Origin: Chondrosia reniformis | Taxonomy: Eukaryota > Porifera > Demospongiae > Chondrillida > Chondrillidae | NCBI GenBank assembly: GCA_947172415.1 | Contig: OX359198.1 | Span: forward strand, 1,767,401-1,831,400 | DNA: 64,000 nt | Direction: 5' to 3' | Part shown: piece by piece, positions 20,581 through 33,887 of the stretch | Position numbering within the stretch: position 1 is the stretch's first letter | How the letters are laid out: the number at the start of each line of letters is the position of its first letter | Translations under genes and position numbers: made by a program | Notes under the pieces: model-generated | What the model saw: the letters and a program-made list of their open reading frames with translations, nothing else | What the model was told of the DNA's origin: nothing | The model's database searches: none

Positions 20581-23500
20581 ATTTAGCTTCATATCTCTCC
20601 ATTTGATGGAGTTACAGCCCTCAATGTACATTAAATTCTGGTATACAAAGTTTATGTATTGTAAGAGATAGGGTAAATTTTAAGTTTCAACAAAATTTCA
20701 AAAACCCATTGGCCATGTTGTAGAGATGTCTGTGAATGCTGACATAAATGTTTAGCTTCATATCTCTCCATTTGATGGAGTTACAGCCCTCAATGTACAA
20801 TAAATTCTGGTATACAAAGTTAATGTATTGTGAGAGATAGGGCAAATTTTAAGTTTCATCAAAATTTCAAAAACCCAGTGGCCATGTTGTATAGATGTCT
20901 GTGAATGCTGACACTAATGTTTAGCTTCATATCTCTCCATTTGATGGAGTTGCAGCCCTCAATGTACATTAACTTCTGGTATAGAAAGTTAATGTATTGT
21001 GAGAGATAGGGCAAATTTTAAGTTACATCAAAATTTCAAAAACCCTTTGGTCATGTTGTATAGATGTCTGTGAATGCTGACAAAAAGATGTAGCTTCCTA
21101 TCTCTCCATTTGATGGAGTTACAGCCCTCAATGTACATTAACTTCTGGGATACAAAGTTAATGTATTGTGAGAGATAGTGCAAATTTTAAGTTTCATCAA
21201 AATTTCAAAAACCCAGTGGCCATGTTGTATAGATGTCTGTGAATGCTGACACAAATGTTTAGCTTCAAATCTCTCCATTTGATGGAGTTACAGCCCTCAA
21301 TGTACATTAACTTCTGGGATACAAAGTTAATGTATTGTGAGAGATAGGGCAAATTTTAAGTTTCATCAAAATTTAAAAACCCATTGGACATGTTGTATAG
21401 ATGTCTTGAATGCTGACACAGATGTTTAGCTTCATATCTCTCCATTTGATGGAGTTACAGCCCTCAATGTACATTAACTTCTGGTATACAAAGTTAATGT
21501 ATTGTGAGAGATAGGGCAAATTTTAAGTTTCATCAAAATTTCAAAAACCTTTTGGTCATGTTGTATAGATGTCTGTGAATGCTGACAAAAAGATGTAGCT
21601 TCATATCTCTCCATTTGATGGAGTTACAGCCCTCAATGTACATTAAATTCTGGTATACAAAGTTAATGTATTGTGAGAGATAGGGCAAATTTTAAGTTTC
21701 ATCAAAATTTCAAAAACCTTATGGTCATGTTGTATAGATGTCTGTGAATGCTGACAAAAAGATTTAGCTTCATATCTCTCCATTTGATGGAGTTACAGCC
21801 CTCAATGTACATTAAATTCTGGTATACAAAGTTTATGTATTGTAAGAGATAGGGCAAATTTTAAGTTTCAACAAAATTTCAAAAACCCATTGGCCATGTT
21901 GTAGAGATGTCTGTGAATGCTGACACAAATGTTTAGCTTCATATCTCTCCATTTGATGGAGTTACAGCCCTCAATGTACAATAAATTCTGGTATACAAAG
22001 TTAATGTATTGTGAGAGATAGGGCAAATTTTAAGTTTCATCAAAATTTCAAAAACCCAGTGGCCATGTTGTATAGATGTCTGTGAATGCTGACACTAATG
22101 TTTAGCTTCATATCTCTCCATTTGATGGAGTTACAGCCCTCAATGTACATTAACTTCTGGTATAGAAAGTTAATGTATTGTGAGAGATAGGGCAAATTTT
22201 AAGTTTCATCAAAATTTAAAAACCCATTGGACATGTTGTATAGATGTCTAGAATGCTGACACAGATGTTTAGCTTCATATCTCTCCATTTGATGGAGTTA
22301 CAGCCCTCAATGTACATTAACTTCTGGTATACAAAGTTAATGTATTGTGAGAGATAGGGCAAATTTTAAGTTTCATCAAAATTTCAAAAACCTTTTGGTC
22401 ATGTTGTATAGATGTCTGTGAATGCTGACAAAAAGATGTAGCTTCATATCTCTCCATTTGATGGAGTTACAGCCCTCAATGTACATTAAATTCTGGTATA
22501 CAAAGTTAATGTATTTTGAGAGATAGGGCAAATTTTAAGTTTCATCAAAATTTCAAAAACCTTTTGATCATGTTGTATAGATGTCTGTGAATGCTGACAA
22601 AAAGATTTAGCTTCCTATCTCTCCATTTGATGGAGTTACAGCCCTCAATGTACATTTAATTCTGGTATACAAAGTTAATGTATTGTGAGAGATAGTGCAA
22701 ATTTTAAGTTTCATCAAAATTTCAAAAACCTTTTGATCATGTTGTATAGATGTCTGTGAATGCTGACAAAAAGATTTAGCTTCCTATCTCTCCATTTGAT
22801 GGAGTTACAGCCCTCAATGTACATTAAATTCTGGTATACAAAGTTAATGTATTGTGAGAGATAGGGCAAATTTTAAGTTTCATCAAAATTTCAAAAACCC
22901 TTTGGTCATGTTGTATAGATGTCTGTGAATGCTGACAAAAAGATGTAGCTTCCTATCTCTCCATTTGATGGAGTTACAGCCCTCAATGTACATTAACTTC
23001 TGGGATACAAAGTTAATGTATTGTGAGAGATAGTGCAAATTTTAAGTTTCAACAAAATTTCAAAAACCCAGTGGCCATGTTGTATAGATGTCTGTGAATG
23101 CTGACACAAATGTTTAGCTTCAAATCTCTCCATTTGATGGAGTTACAGCCCTCAATGTACATTAACTTCTGGTATACAAAGTTAATGTATTGTGAGAGAT
23201 AGGGCAAATTTTAAGTTTCATCAAAATTTCAAAAACCTTTTGGTCATGTTGTATAGATGTCTGTGAATGCTGACAAAAAGATGTAGCTTCATATCTCTCC
23301 ATTTGATGGAGTTACAGCCCTCAATGTACATTAAATTCTGGTATACAAAGTTAATGTATTGTGAGAGATAGGGCAAATTTTAAGTTTCATCAAAATTTCA
23401 AAAACCTTATGGTCATGTTGTATAGATGTCTGTGAATGCTGACAAAAAGATTTAGCTTCATATCTCTCCATTTGATGGAGTTACAGCCCTCAATGTACAT

Positions 23501-25848
23501 TAAATTCTGGTATACAAAGTTTATGTATTGTAAGAGATAGGGTAAATTTTAAGTTTCAACAAAATTTCAAAAACCCATTGGCCATGTTGTAGAGATGTTT
23601 GTGAATGCTGACACAAATGTTTAGCTTCATATCTCTCCATTTGATGGAGTTACAGCCCTCAATGTACAATAAATTCTGGTATACAAAGTTAATGTATTGT
23701 GAGAGATAGGGCAAATTTTAAGTTTCATCAAAATTTCAAACACCCAGTGGCCATGTTGTATAGATGTCTGTGAATGCTGACACTAATGTTTAGCTTCATA
23801 TCTCTCCATTTGATGGAGTTACAGCCCTCAATGTACATTAACTTCTGGTATAGAAAGTTAATGTATTGTGAGAGATAGGGCAAATTTTAAGTTTCATTAA
23901 AATTTCAAAAACCTTTTGATCATGTTGTATAGATGTCTGTGAATGCTGACAAAAAGATGTAGCTTCATATCTCTCCATTTGATGGAGTTACAGCCCTCAA
24001 TGTACATTAAATTCTGGTATACAAAGTTAATGTATTGTGAGAGATAGGGCAAATTTTAAGTTTCATCAAAATTTCAAAAACCTTTTGATCATGTTGTATA
24101 GATGTCTGGGAATGCTGACAAAAAGATTTAGCTTCCTATCTCTCCATTTGATGGAGTTACAGCCCTCAATGTACATTAAATTCTGGTATACAAAGTTAAT
24201 GTATTGTGAGAGATAGTGCAAATTTTAAATTTCATCAAAATTTCAAAAACCCTTTGGTCATGTTGTATAGATGTCTGTGAATGCTGACACAAATGTTTAG
24301 CTTCATATCTCTCCATTTGATGGAGTTACTGCCCTCAATGTACAATAAATTCTGGGATAGAAAGTTAATGTATTGTGAGAGATAGGGCAAATTTTAAGTT
24401 TCATCAAAATTCAAAAACCCATTGTACATGTTGTATAGATGTTTGTGAATGCTGACACAGATGTTTAGCTTCATATCTCTCCATTTGATGGAGTTACATT
24501 CCTCAATGTACATTAAATTCTGGTATGCAAAGTTAATGTATTGTGAGAGATAGGGCAAATTTTAAGTTTCATCAAAATTTCAAAAACCCAGTGGCCATGT
24601 TGTATAGATGTCTGTGAATGCTGACACAAATGTTTAGCTTCATATCTCTCCATTTGATGGAGTTACAGCCCTCAATGTACATTAACTTCTAGTATACAAA
24701 GTTAATGTATTGTGAGAGATAAGGCAAATTTTAAGTTTCATCAAAATTCAAAAACCCATTGTACATGTTGTATAGATGTTTGTGAATGCTGACACAGATG
24801 TTTAGCTTCATATCTCTCCATTTGATGGAGTTACATTCCTCAATGTACATTAAATTCTGGTATGCAAAGTTAATGTATTGTGAGAGATAGGGCAAATTTT
24901 AAGTTTCATCAAAATTTCAAAAACCCAGTGGCCATGTTGTATAGATGTCTGTGAATGCTGACACAAATGTTTAGCTTCATATCTCTCCATTTGATGGAGT
25001 TACAGCCCTCAATGTACATTAACTTCTAGTATACAAAGTTAATGTATTGTGAGAGATAAGGCAAATTTTAAGTTTCATCAAAATTTCAAAAACCCAGTGG
25101 CCATGTTGTATAGATACATGTGAATGCTGACACAAATGTTTAGCTTCATATCTCTCCATTTGATGGAGTTACAGCCCTCAATGTACATTAACTTCTAGTA
25201 CACAAAGTTAATGTATTGTGAGAGATAGGGCAAATTTTAAGTTTTATCAAAATTCAAAAACCCATTGGACATGTTGTATAGATGTCTGTGAATGCTGACA
25301 CAGATGTTTAGCTTCATATCTCTCCATTTGATGGAGTTACAGCCCTCAATGTACATTAAATTCTGGTATACAAAGTTAATGAATTGTGAGAGATAGGGCA
25401 AATTTTAAGTTTCATCAAAATTTCAAAAACCCATTGGACATGTTGTATAGATGTCTGTGAATGCTGACACAAATGTTTAGCTTCATATCTCTCCATTTGA
25501 TATAGTTACAGCCCTCAATGTGTGATTACTTTGGTATAGAAAGTTAATGTATTGTGAGAGATAGGGTAAATTTTAAGTTTCATCAAAATTTCAAAAACCC
25601 ATTGGCCATGTTGTATAGATGTTTGTGAATGCTGACAAAAAGATTTAGCTTCATATCTCATCATTTAATAGAGTGACAGCCCTAAATGTACATTAACTTC
25701 TGGTATACAAAATTAATGTATTGTGAGAGATAGGGCGAATTTTAAGTTTCATCAAAATTTCAAAAACCTTTTGGTCATGTTGTATAGATGTCTGTGAATG
25801 CTGACAAAAAGATTTAGCTTCATATCTCGTCATTTGATAGAGTTACAG
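20581..25848. repeat. 169-bp satellite array, main block (right)
   Basis: The array resumes in the same monomer phase in which it stopped at 14741. About 31 monomers, with the same variants (GACACTAATG at 20910) and more divergent monomers near 24300-25848. Confidence 0.95.
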
Positions 25849-26897
25849 AACTACAGTTAAGTGTACTGTTTTGTTAGAGAAAATTGCGTAATACTATATA
25901 TGGCCGACCGTTTGAAGGTATAATAAAGACAAAATTTAAAACTATATCTGAAAATCTAGAATACTTTCCATTTTTTTATACATAGGGATATGCACTTTGT
26001 AGTACTTGATTGTTATTGAAGTACTATCTATCCATATATTTTGATATGGATCTAGTTAAAGTGAAATTTCGTCAATCGACAGCCAATGAAACTCCAAAGA
26101 AAAAAAGTTGGACCATACCGAACGCTACCATCCACGACGCTCATAGGCCGGGATCGTTGGTAACGCTCTGCCGAGTTGAGCTTTGGGTGTCACTTGCGTG
26201 AGAAGAACCAGTTCTTCTCGATATGGCCGACTCATATGAATCCTTAAAGATATCAGATGCCAATCCCACATTACGTGGAACCCCCCCGAAATCCGGATTA
26301 TTGGTGAGCACGTCTCTATGGCACCAACCGATTAGGAGACAGCTTCAGAGTCTAAGCGCTACCAACCTCTATGGGAACCGCAACCACCATAGAGATGTGT
26401 CCAGGTAGGCCTACTTTATAAGGTTTTTCGCTTCTATTTATATGAAGTTTTGTCCAAAGAAAACGGTTGTGGTTGGGACCTTTTTTAATATATTTCTCGT
26501 TAATTCCAGATCAGTGAATTGTTTCAAGCACATTTAAAGACATAGGCAGTATTAGTGGTTCACCTGAAAACTGGGAAAAGCGATAAAAATCCTGCAAGTG
26601 TCTTGATGGGCCGAGGAGAACGACTTTTCTGATCCCAATTATTTTCGAGAAATCGTCAAATTATTCCACTTTAATTCCAGACCAGTGAATCGTTCCAAGC
26701 AATTTTACACACATACGCAGTATTTCCAATACATCTCAAAACTGTGGCAAATGGATAAAAGCCTGTATGTGTCTTGGTGGAGGGAGGAGAGCGACTTTTC
26801 GTGATACAGAAAACTAGAGATAGTAAGAGGTCCGATATTTATCGCATGTACGATATTTATGTCTATGATCGATATTTCAACTAGGCCGGTTTTATTA
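25849..26897. repeat. Cassette copy 2
   Basis: Same junctions as copy 1. Contains stem-loops at 26000-26026 (TAGTACTT/AAGTACTA), 26030-26051 (ATCCATAT/ATATGGAT), 26200-26219 (GAGAAGAAC-CA-GTTCTTCTC) and 26367-26394 (CTCTATGG/CCATAGAG). Short frames at 26010-26201 and 26223-26408 are the two halves of one older frame. Confidence 0.75.
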
Positions 26898-29800
26898 GAT
26901 GTCTGTGAATGCTGAAACAAATATGTAGCTTCATATCTCTCCATTTGATGGAGTGACAGCCCTAAAAGTACATTGAATTCTGGTATACAAAGTTAATGTA
27001 TGGTAAGAGATAGGGCAAATTTTAAGTTTCATCAAAATTTCAAAAACCCATTGGACATGTTGTATAGATGTCTGTGAATGCTGACAAAAAGATTTAGCTT
27101 CATATCTCTCCATTTGATGGAGTTACAGCCCTCAATGTACATTAACTTCTGGTATAGAAAGTTAATGTATTGTGAGAGATAGGGTAAATTTTAAGTTTCA
27201 TCAAAATTTCAAAAACCCATTGGACATGTTGTATAGATGTCTGTGAATGCTGACAAAAAGATTTAGCTTCATATCTCTCCATTTGATGGAGTTACAGCCC
27301 TCAATGTACATTAACTTCTGGTATAGAAAGTTAATGTATTGTGAGAGATAGGGCAAATTTTAAGTTTCATCAAAATTTCAAAAACCCATTGGACATGTTG
27401 TATAGATGTCTGTGAATGCTGACAAAAAGATTTAGCTTCATATCTCTCCATTTGATGGAGTTACAGCCCTCAATGTACATTAAATTCTGGTATACAAAGT
27501 TAATGTATTGTGAGAGATAGGGCAAATTTTAAGTTTCATCAAAATTTCAAAAACCCATTGGACATGTTGTATAGATGTCTGTGAATGCTGACAAAAAGAT
27601 TTAGCTTCATATCTCTCCATTTGATGGAGTTACAGCCCTCAATGTACATTAAATTCTGGTATACAAAGTTAATGTATTGTGAGAGATAGGGTAAATTTTA
27701 AGTTTCATCAAAATTTCAAAAACCTGTTGGACATGTTGTATAGATGTCTGTGAATGCTGACACAAATGTTTAGCTTCATATCTCTCCATTTGATGGAGTT
27801 ACAGCCCTCAATGTACATTAACTTCTAGTATAGAAAGTTAATGTATTGTGAGAGATAGGGCAAATTTTAAGTTTCATCAAAATTTCAAAAACCCATTGGA
27901 CATGTTGTATAGATGTCTGTGAATGCTGACAAAAAGATTTAGCTTCATATCTCTCCATTTGATGGAGTTACAGCCCTCAATGTACATTAAATTCTGGTAT
28001 ACAAAGTTAATGTATTGTGAGAGATAGGGCAAATTTTAAGTTTCATCAAAATTTCAAAAACCCATTGGACATGTTGTATAGATGTCTGTGAATGCTGACA
28101 CAAATATTTAGCTTCATATCTCTCCATTTGATGGAGTTACAGCCCTCAATGTACATTAAATTCTGGTATACAAAGTTAATGTATTGTGAGAGATAGGGCA
28201 AATTTTAAGTTTCATCAAAATTTCAAAAACCCATTGGCCATGTTGTATAGATGTTTGTGAATGCTGACAAAAAGATTTAGCTTCATATCTCATCATTTAA
28301 TAGAGTGACAGCCCTCAATGTACATTAACTTCTGGTATACAAAGTTAATGTATTGTGAGAGATTGGGCAAATTTTAAGTTTCATCAAAATTTCAAAAACC
28401 TTATGGTCATGTTGTATAGGTGTCTGTGAATGCTGACAAAAAGATTTAGCTTCATATCTCTCCATTTGATGGAGTTACAGCCCTCAATGTACATTAAATT
28501 CTTGTATACAAAGTAAATGTATTGTGAGAGATAGGGCAAATTTTAAGTTTCATCAAAATTTCAAAAACCTTTTGGTCATGTTGTATAGATGTCTGTGAAT
28601 GCTGACAAAAAGATTTAGCTTCATATCTCGTCATTTGATAGAGTTACAGCCCTCAATGTGTGATTACTTCTGGAATAGAAAGTTAATGTATTGTGAGAGA
28701 TAGGGCAAATTTTAACTTTCATCAAAATTTCAAAAACCCATTGGCCATGTTGTATAGATGTTTGTGAATGCTGACAAAAAGATTTAGCTTCATATCTCAT
28801 CATTTAATAGAGTGACAGCCCTCAATGTACATTAACTTCTGGTATACAAAGTTAATGTATTGTGAGAGATAGGGCAAATTTTAAGTTTCATCAAAATTTC
28901 AAAAACCTTATGGTCATGTTGTATAGATGTCTGTGAATGCTGACAAAAAGATTTAGCTTCATATCTCTCCATTTGATGGAGTTACAGCCCTCAATGTACA
29001 TTAAATTCTGGTATACAAAGTTAATGTATTGTGAGAGATAGGGTAAATTTTAAGTTTCATCAAAATTTCAAAAACCTGTTGGACATGTTGTATAGATGTC
29101 TGTGAATGCTGACACAAATGTTTAGCTTCATATCTCTCCATTTGATGGAGTTACAGCCCTCAATGTACCTTAACTTCTGGTATACAAAGTTAATGTATTG
29201 TGAGAGATAGGGCAAATTTTAAGTTTCATCAAAATTTCAAAAACCTTATGGTCATGTTGTATAGATGTCTGTGAATGCTGACAAAAAGATTTAGCTTCAT
29301 ATCTCTCCATTTGATGGAGTTACAGCCCTCAATGTACATTAAATTCTGGTATACAAAGTTAATGTATTGTGAGAGATAGGGTAAATTTTAAGTTTCATCA
29401 AAATTTCAAAAACCTGTTGGACATGTTGTATAGATGTCTGTGAATGCTGACACAAATGTTTAGCTTCATATCTCTCCATTTGATGGAGTTACAGCCCTCA
29501 ATGTATCTTAACTTCTGGTATACAAAGTTAATTTATTATGAGAGATAGGGCAAATTTTAAGTTTCATCAAAATTTCAAAAACCTTTTGGTCATGTTGTAT
29601 AGATGTCTGTGAATGCTGACAAAAAGATTTAGCTTCATATCTCGTCATTTGATAGAGTGACTGCCCTCAATGTGTGATTACTTCTGGTATACAAAGTTAA
29701 TGTATTGTGAGAGATAGGGCAAATTTTAAGTTTCATCAAAATTTCAAAAACCCATTGGACATGTTGTATAGATGTCTGTGAATGCTGACAAAAAGATTTA

Positions 29801-30169
29801 GCTTCCTATCTCTCCATTTGATGGAGTTACAGCCCTCAATGTACATTAAATTCTGGTATACAAAGTTAATGTATTGTGAGAGATAGGGTAAATTTTAATT
29901 TTCATCAAAATTTCAAAACCTGTTGGTCATGTTGTATAGATGTCTGTGAATGCTGACACAAATGTTTAGCTTCATATCTCTCCATTTGATGGAGTTACAG
30001 CCCTCAATATACATTAACTTCTGGTATACAAAGTTAATGTATTGTGAGAGATAGGGCAAATCTTAAGTTTCATCAAAATTTCAAAAACCTTTTGGTCATG
30101 TTGTATAGATGTCTGTGAATGCTGACAAAAAGATTTAGCTTCATATCTCGTCATTTGATAGAGTTACAG
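26898..30169. repeat. 169-bp satellite array between cassettes 2 and 3
   Basis: About 19 monomers, phase continuous with the cassette junctions. Several carry CTCGTCATTTGATAGAG instead of CTCTCCATTTGATGGAG, which breaks the central dyad. Confidence 0.95.
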
Positions 30170-31210
30170 AACTACAGTTAAGTGTACTGTTTTGTTAGAG
30201 AAAATTGCGTAATACTATATATGGCCGACCGTTTGAAGGTATAATAAAGACAAAATTTAAAACTATATCTGAAAATCTAGAATACTTTCCAATTTTTTAT
30301 ACATAGGGATATGCACTTTGTAGTACTTGATTGTTATTGAAGTACTATCTATCCATATATTTTGATATGGATCTAGTTAAAGTGAAATTTCGTCAATCGA
30401 CAGCCAATGAAACTCCAAAGAAAAAAAGTTGGACCATACCGAACGCTACCATCCACGACGCTCATAGGCCGGGATCGTTGGTAACGCTCTGCCGAGTTGA
30501 GCTTTGGGTGTCACTTGCGTGAGAAGAACCAATTCTTCTCGATATGGCCGACTCATATGAATCCTTAAAGATATCAGATGCCAATCCCACATTACGTGGA
30601 ACCCCCCCGAAATCCGGATTATTGGTGAGCACGTCTCTATGGCACCAACCGATTAGGAGACAGCTTCAGAGTCTAAGCGCTACCAACCTCTATGGGAACC
30701 GCAACCACCATAGAGATGTGTCCAGGTAGGCCTACTTTATAAGGTTTTTCGCTTCTATTTATATGAAGTTTTGTCCAAAGAAAACGGTTGTGGTTGGGAC
30801 CTTTTTTAATATATTTCTCGTTATTTCCAGATCAGTGAATTGTTTCAAGCACATTTAAAGACATAGGCAGTATTAGTGGTTCACCTGAAAACTGGGAAAA
30901 GCGATAAAAATCCTGCAAGTGTCTTGATGGGCCGAGGAGAACGACTTTTCTGATCCCAATTATTTTCGAGAAATCGTCAAATTATTCCACTTTAATTCCA
31001 GACCAGTGAATCGTTCCAAGCAATTTTACACACATACGCAGTATTTCCAATACATCTCAAAACTGTGGCAAATGGATAAAATTCTTTTTTTGTCTTGGTG
31101 GAGGGAGGAGAGCGACTTTTCATGATACAGAAAACTAGATATAGTAAGAGGTCCGATATTTATCGCCTGTACGATATTTATGTCTATGATCGATATTTCA
31201 ACTAGCCGGT
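30170..31210. repeat. Cassette copy 3
   Basis: Same left junction; the right end stops at CTAGCCGGTT and runs into the CLN3-fragment block instead of satellite. The hairpin GAGAAGAACCAATTCTTCTC keeps its stem despite a base change in the middle. Confidence 0.7.
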
Positions 31211-31238
31211 TCACAAGATATTTTATCCCTCGTGTATT

Positions 31239-31276
31239 TTATCCGCCCGGATAGTATAAACTATCCGAGCGGATAA
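31239..31276. repeat. 17-bp stem hairpin
   Basis: TTATCCGCCCGGATAGT, loop ATAA, ACTATCCGAGCGGATAA, with one mismatch. It is repeated before gene C near 50757-50794. It may be the end of an old element. Confidence 0.5.
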
Positions 31277-31480
31277 ACGATACCATATAGGAAATTTTAT
31301 CCTACCCTACGTTTTAAGCGTATCATCATGAAATGCTTTAGATACATGTATAAGAAGCAACCTTGGGCCGAAAGGGGGATGTGATTTTAGGATTTTGGGC
31401 ATTTTTTCATAAATAAATAAATAGATATTGGAACTGTTTAAATTGTGATTAACTTCTTTGTTTTACTGTATATAGTGCAG

Positions 31481-32105
31481 AATATCTCATCTTGTGAGGT
31501 GCTGAACATTACAGTATATAACGGAACAGAGTCTAGTTATGTAAAGAGATGTTGCAATGTGGAGTCAACTGGAGTGAGTATATATATGTCAGTACATTAT
31601 GTGGTATGCATGAGTGGGCCACTGTTATTAGACACCCTTTTAATATATAGTATGGGCACATCTTGTATACGTTGTACCCATTTAGAGGTTGAGGTTGTTT
31701 ACAAATAAAGTTCATTGCTGTGTTTTATAGCCAAATATATTGATGAAGAATCTATTTTTGTTAGTTAGTCTAATTTGCTGTATGCCAATCAGTGAACCAA
31801 TAAATATAATTTCTTTGAACTGGTCATTATTTAAATGGGAATCTACCAAATCCTATGTATTTCATAGTCAAATATTAGACTAGTCTGGCTGCCAACCTTT
31901 CAATCTTCCAATTGTGGTTGAGTAAGTAGAGCCTCATTGGATCTCTTACATTGTCTGTGACTATCCACTCCTATTTAGCAGATGGTAGTGTAAAGACAAC
32001 TTAATACAGTGTATACTTATTTCAGGTCATCCTGTTGGCAGACGTTCTACCCACTCTGATTATCCAATTAACAGCCCCTTGGTTTATGCACCTGATACCA
32101 TATTG
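31481..32105 (+). pseudogene. CLN3: CLN3 (battenin) exon fragment pair, before gene D
   Basis: Exon 31481-31573 (after GTGCAG, ending GGA/GTGAGT) encodes a lumenal loop with N-glycosylation-type sites and RCCNVESTG. Exon 32026-32105 (after TTTCAG) encodes VILLADVLPTLIIQL. The latter matches the conserved CLN3 motif LLADILPTLVIKL. Both are phase 0 and join correctly. CLN3 is a multi-pass lysosomal membrane protein. No middle exons follow, so this is a stranded 5' piece. Confidence 0.75.
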
Positions 32106-32457
32106 GTGAGTCTCGAACTCGTCCATTCGTCTCTTCACTATGTTTTTCTTTTTTTGTAACACACGTGCACTTTGGATTTCTCTGTTGATATTTGTACTAT
32201 ATAAGCTAGCTTTACTAATTGCAGTAAAGATTTGCTTCGCTCGGGAATACGCCTGCTTGGTGGGGTTCTTGCGCAAAAACCAGCAAAGCTCTTGCGCATT
32301 ATCTGTCCTGTGTATGAGCTTCTTCACAAGCGAGGCTAATTGCATTCAATGTATGCCCTAGTATATATACTCCAGGACCATATACAAAATACATGGATGT
32401 ACATGCATATGTTGACAATGGAGTGCCACTCATGATCAGCCGTGATTGTATTCTTAC

Positions 32458-32551
32458 ATGCAAATCAGCCCTGTGTTCAATCTTCTGAACAATATCAAAA
32501 GCTGCACTCAACATTATCATAAATGGAAAGTTATTGCAAAGCCCTATTATC
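32458..32551 (-). pseudogene. CLN3: CLN3 exon, inverted relative to its neighbours
   Basis: On the minus strand, CTATTGCAG is followed by an exon encoding IIGLCNNFPFMIMLSAAFDI, ending CAT/GTAAG. It matches GLCNNF...VMLSAAHDI of CLN3, which should precede the exon at 31481 on the same strand. Its end phase (0) fits that exon. Opposite orientation shows a local inversion. Confidence 0.75.
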
Positions 32552-33276
32552 CTGCAATAGAAATGTGCTGGGAAATGATTTCAGTTGATAAATCATGAAG
32601 AGATTATACTATAACAGTATTATTAGAAAACAGACAACCCCACAAACCTAAGGTATTTTGGGGCTGCATGCAAAAATTGGGGCTGGAGGGGTCAAATTAA
32701 AAATTTTCAAAATATAGGGGGTGGGGCAATGATGTGAAAGTGTAAAAGTAACTTCCTAAAATTCTAAGGGGGGCAATAGGGGGGATTCCCCCTCTGCCTC
32801 CCCTCTATACAGCCCTTGACTTTTATATAAATTCTGATCTAACAATAAGCATATATTGTAAAGGGCGACTTATTTTCCTATGGAAATATCCAAGATAGGA
32901 AGCGAAGTGATTCCCAAGTTTGATGGTCTGAAATAACATGAATACATTCTCAAATGCATGGATTATATGTTTAATTTCTTTGAAAGTCAGCATCATTGAT
33001 TTCTTAAGTATCAGCATCCATGTGACAATAATGGTAATGTACTTATATATACTTATATGTAATACATATGCAATTTTCTACATAATTAACTGATGTATTA
33101 AACTCGCCAAAATCCTATATTTCTCAGCTTATTGGAATCACATTTTCTTTTAAAATACTTTACAACTCCCTTCTTCCCAGTCGCCGCTTTGTCTTTCTTG
33201 CCCACCTCATCTATATGAGACACGCCTAGTGCATATACCTAGGGCCACTGAACCAATTGTGATAGCAGGATTTCTA
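32552..33276. other. Non-coding stretch with a G-rich dispersed repeat
   Basis: Bases 32640-32820 (GGGGCTGCATGC, AATTTTCAAAATATAGGGGG, GGGGGCAATAGGGG) resemble, inverted, 39515-39640. The rest has no recognisable gene and is shared with 52068-52790. Confidence 0.45.
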
Positions 33277-33299
33277 ATGGTTCAATAATATTGAACCAT
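33277..33299. repeat. Perfect 23-bp palindrome
   Basis: ATGGTTCAATA-A-TATTGAACCAT, flanked by a sequence (CAGGATTTCTAATGGT) that recurs at 33383. C has the same palindrome with one end base changed. Confidence 0.45.
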
Positions 33300-33369
33300 C
33301 TCGAACAGGGATTAAATTAGCATAAATCTTCACCCCTCTCTTTAGTTTAATGTTTCAACTGAAATGAAT

Positions 33370-33887
33370 TTACCCGTTACTGCAGGATTTCTAATGGTCT
33401 CAATAAGCTTTTTGCCAAAATGGGAACGTATAGAAGATCTATGATTATGATTTTACCGGGAATCGTTGTATTACGCATGCACAGCCAGTCTCTAAAAACC
33501 ACGTGAGCATATGAATTAACACGTAACTGGCGAATCACCATCCCAAGAAACACGAGCAAGAAGAGTCTTAAAAGTGAGTTGTAAACATTCTTGTCCCCTC
33601 GGGGCCTTCATTGTAATGAAGTAGGACGTTTCAAGGGAGGACTATAGGCATAAGGACGAGGATTAAAATACAGTACAGTCTAGCAAGCCAGAGGCTATCC
33701 ACTCTGAGTGATACCGAGTGGGGGAGAGAAAGAAACTGTGTGAAGTAGTTACACAGCTCTGGTAGATATGGACATCACTGTCTATATCTTAAACATGTTT
33801 TTGCATTTTCCCTCAAGTTGTTAACTATAACCTAAGTTGAACTTTTGAAGACACACGTACTTTACCTCTCATGAAATTCTATTTCAG
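33370..33887 (+). promoter_or_regulatory. Shared 5' leader of gene D
   Basis: Conserved upstream of D, B (40845-41233) and C (52876-53401), including CACGTGAGCATAT, CTTCATTGTAATGAAG and AGCAAGCCAGAGGCTATCCACTC. It ends in ATTCTATTTCAG. It probably contains the promoter and a 5' exon; no single coding frame survives in all three copies. Confidence 0.45.

Noticed and set aside
7121..25848. Centromere identity of the satellite
   Set aside because: Monomer length and higher-order structure would fit, but sequence alone cannot show centromere function, and no CENP-B-box-like motif was recognised.
26881..26897. Helitron 3' end at TTTCAACTAG
   Set aside because: CTAG would fit the CTRR rule, but CCGGTT continues past it in several copies and the 5' end has no TC terminus at a common point.
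5030..30169. CRISPR-like array
   Set aside because: The repeats are contiguous 169-bp monomers without unique spacers, and the sequence is eukaryotic.
32140..32361. Plus-strand frame of 73 codons and its twin at 51655-51951
   Set aside because: They lie in the intron after the CLN3 exon, differ between copies in where they end and show no motif.
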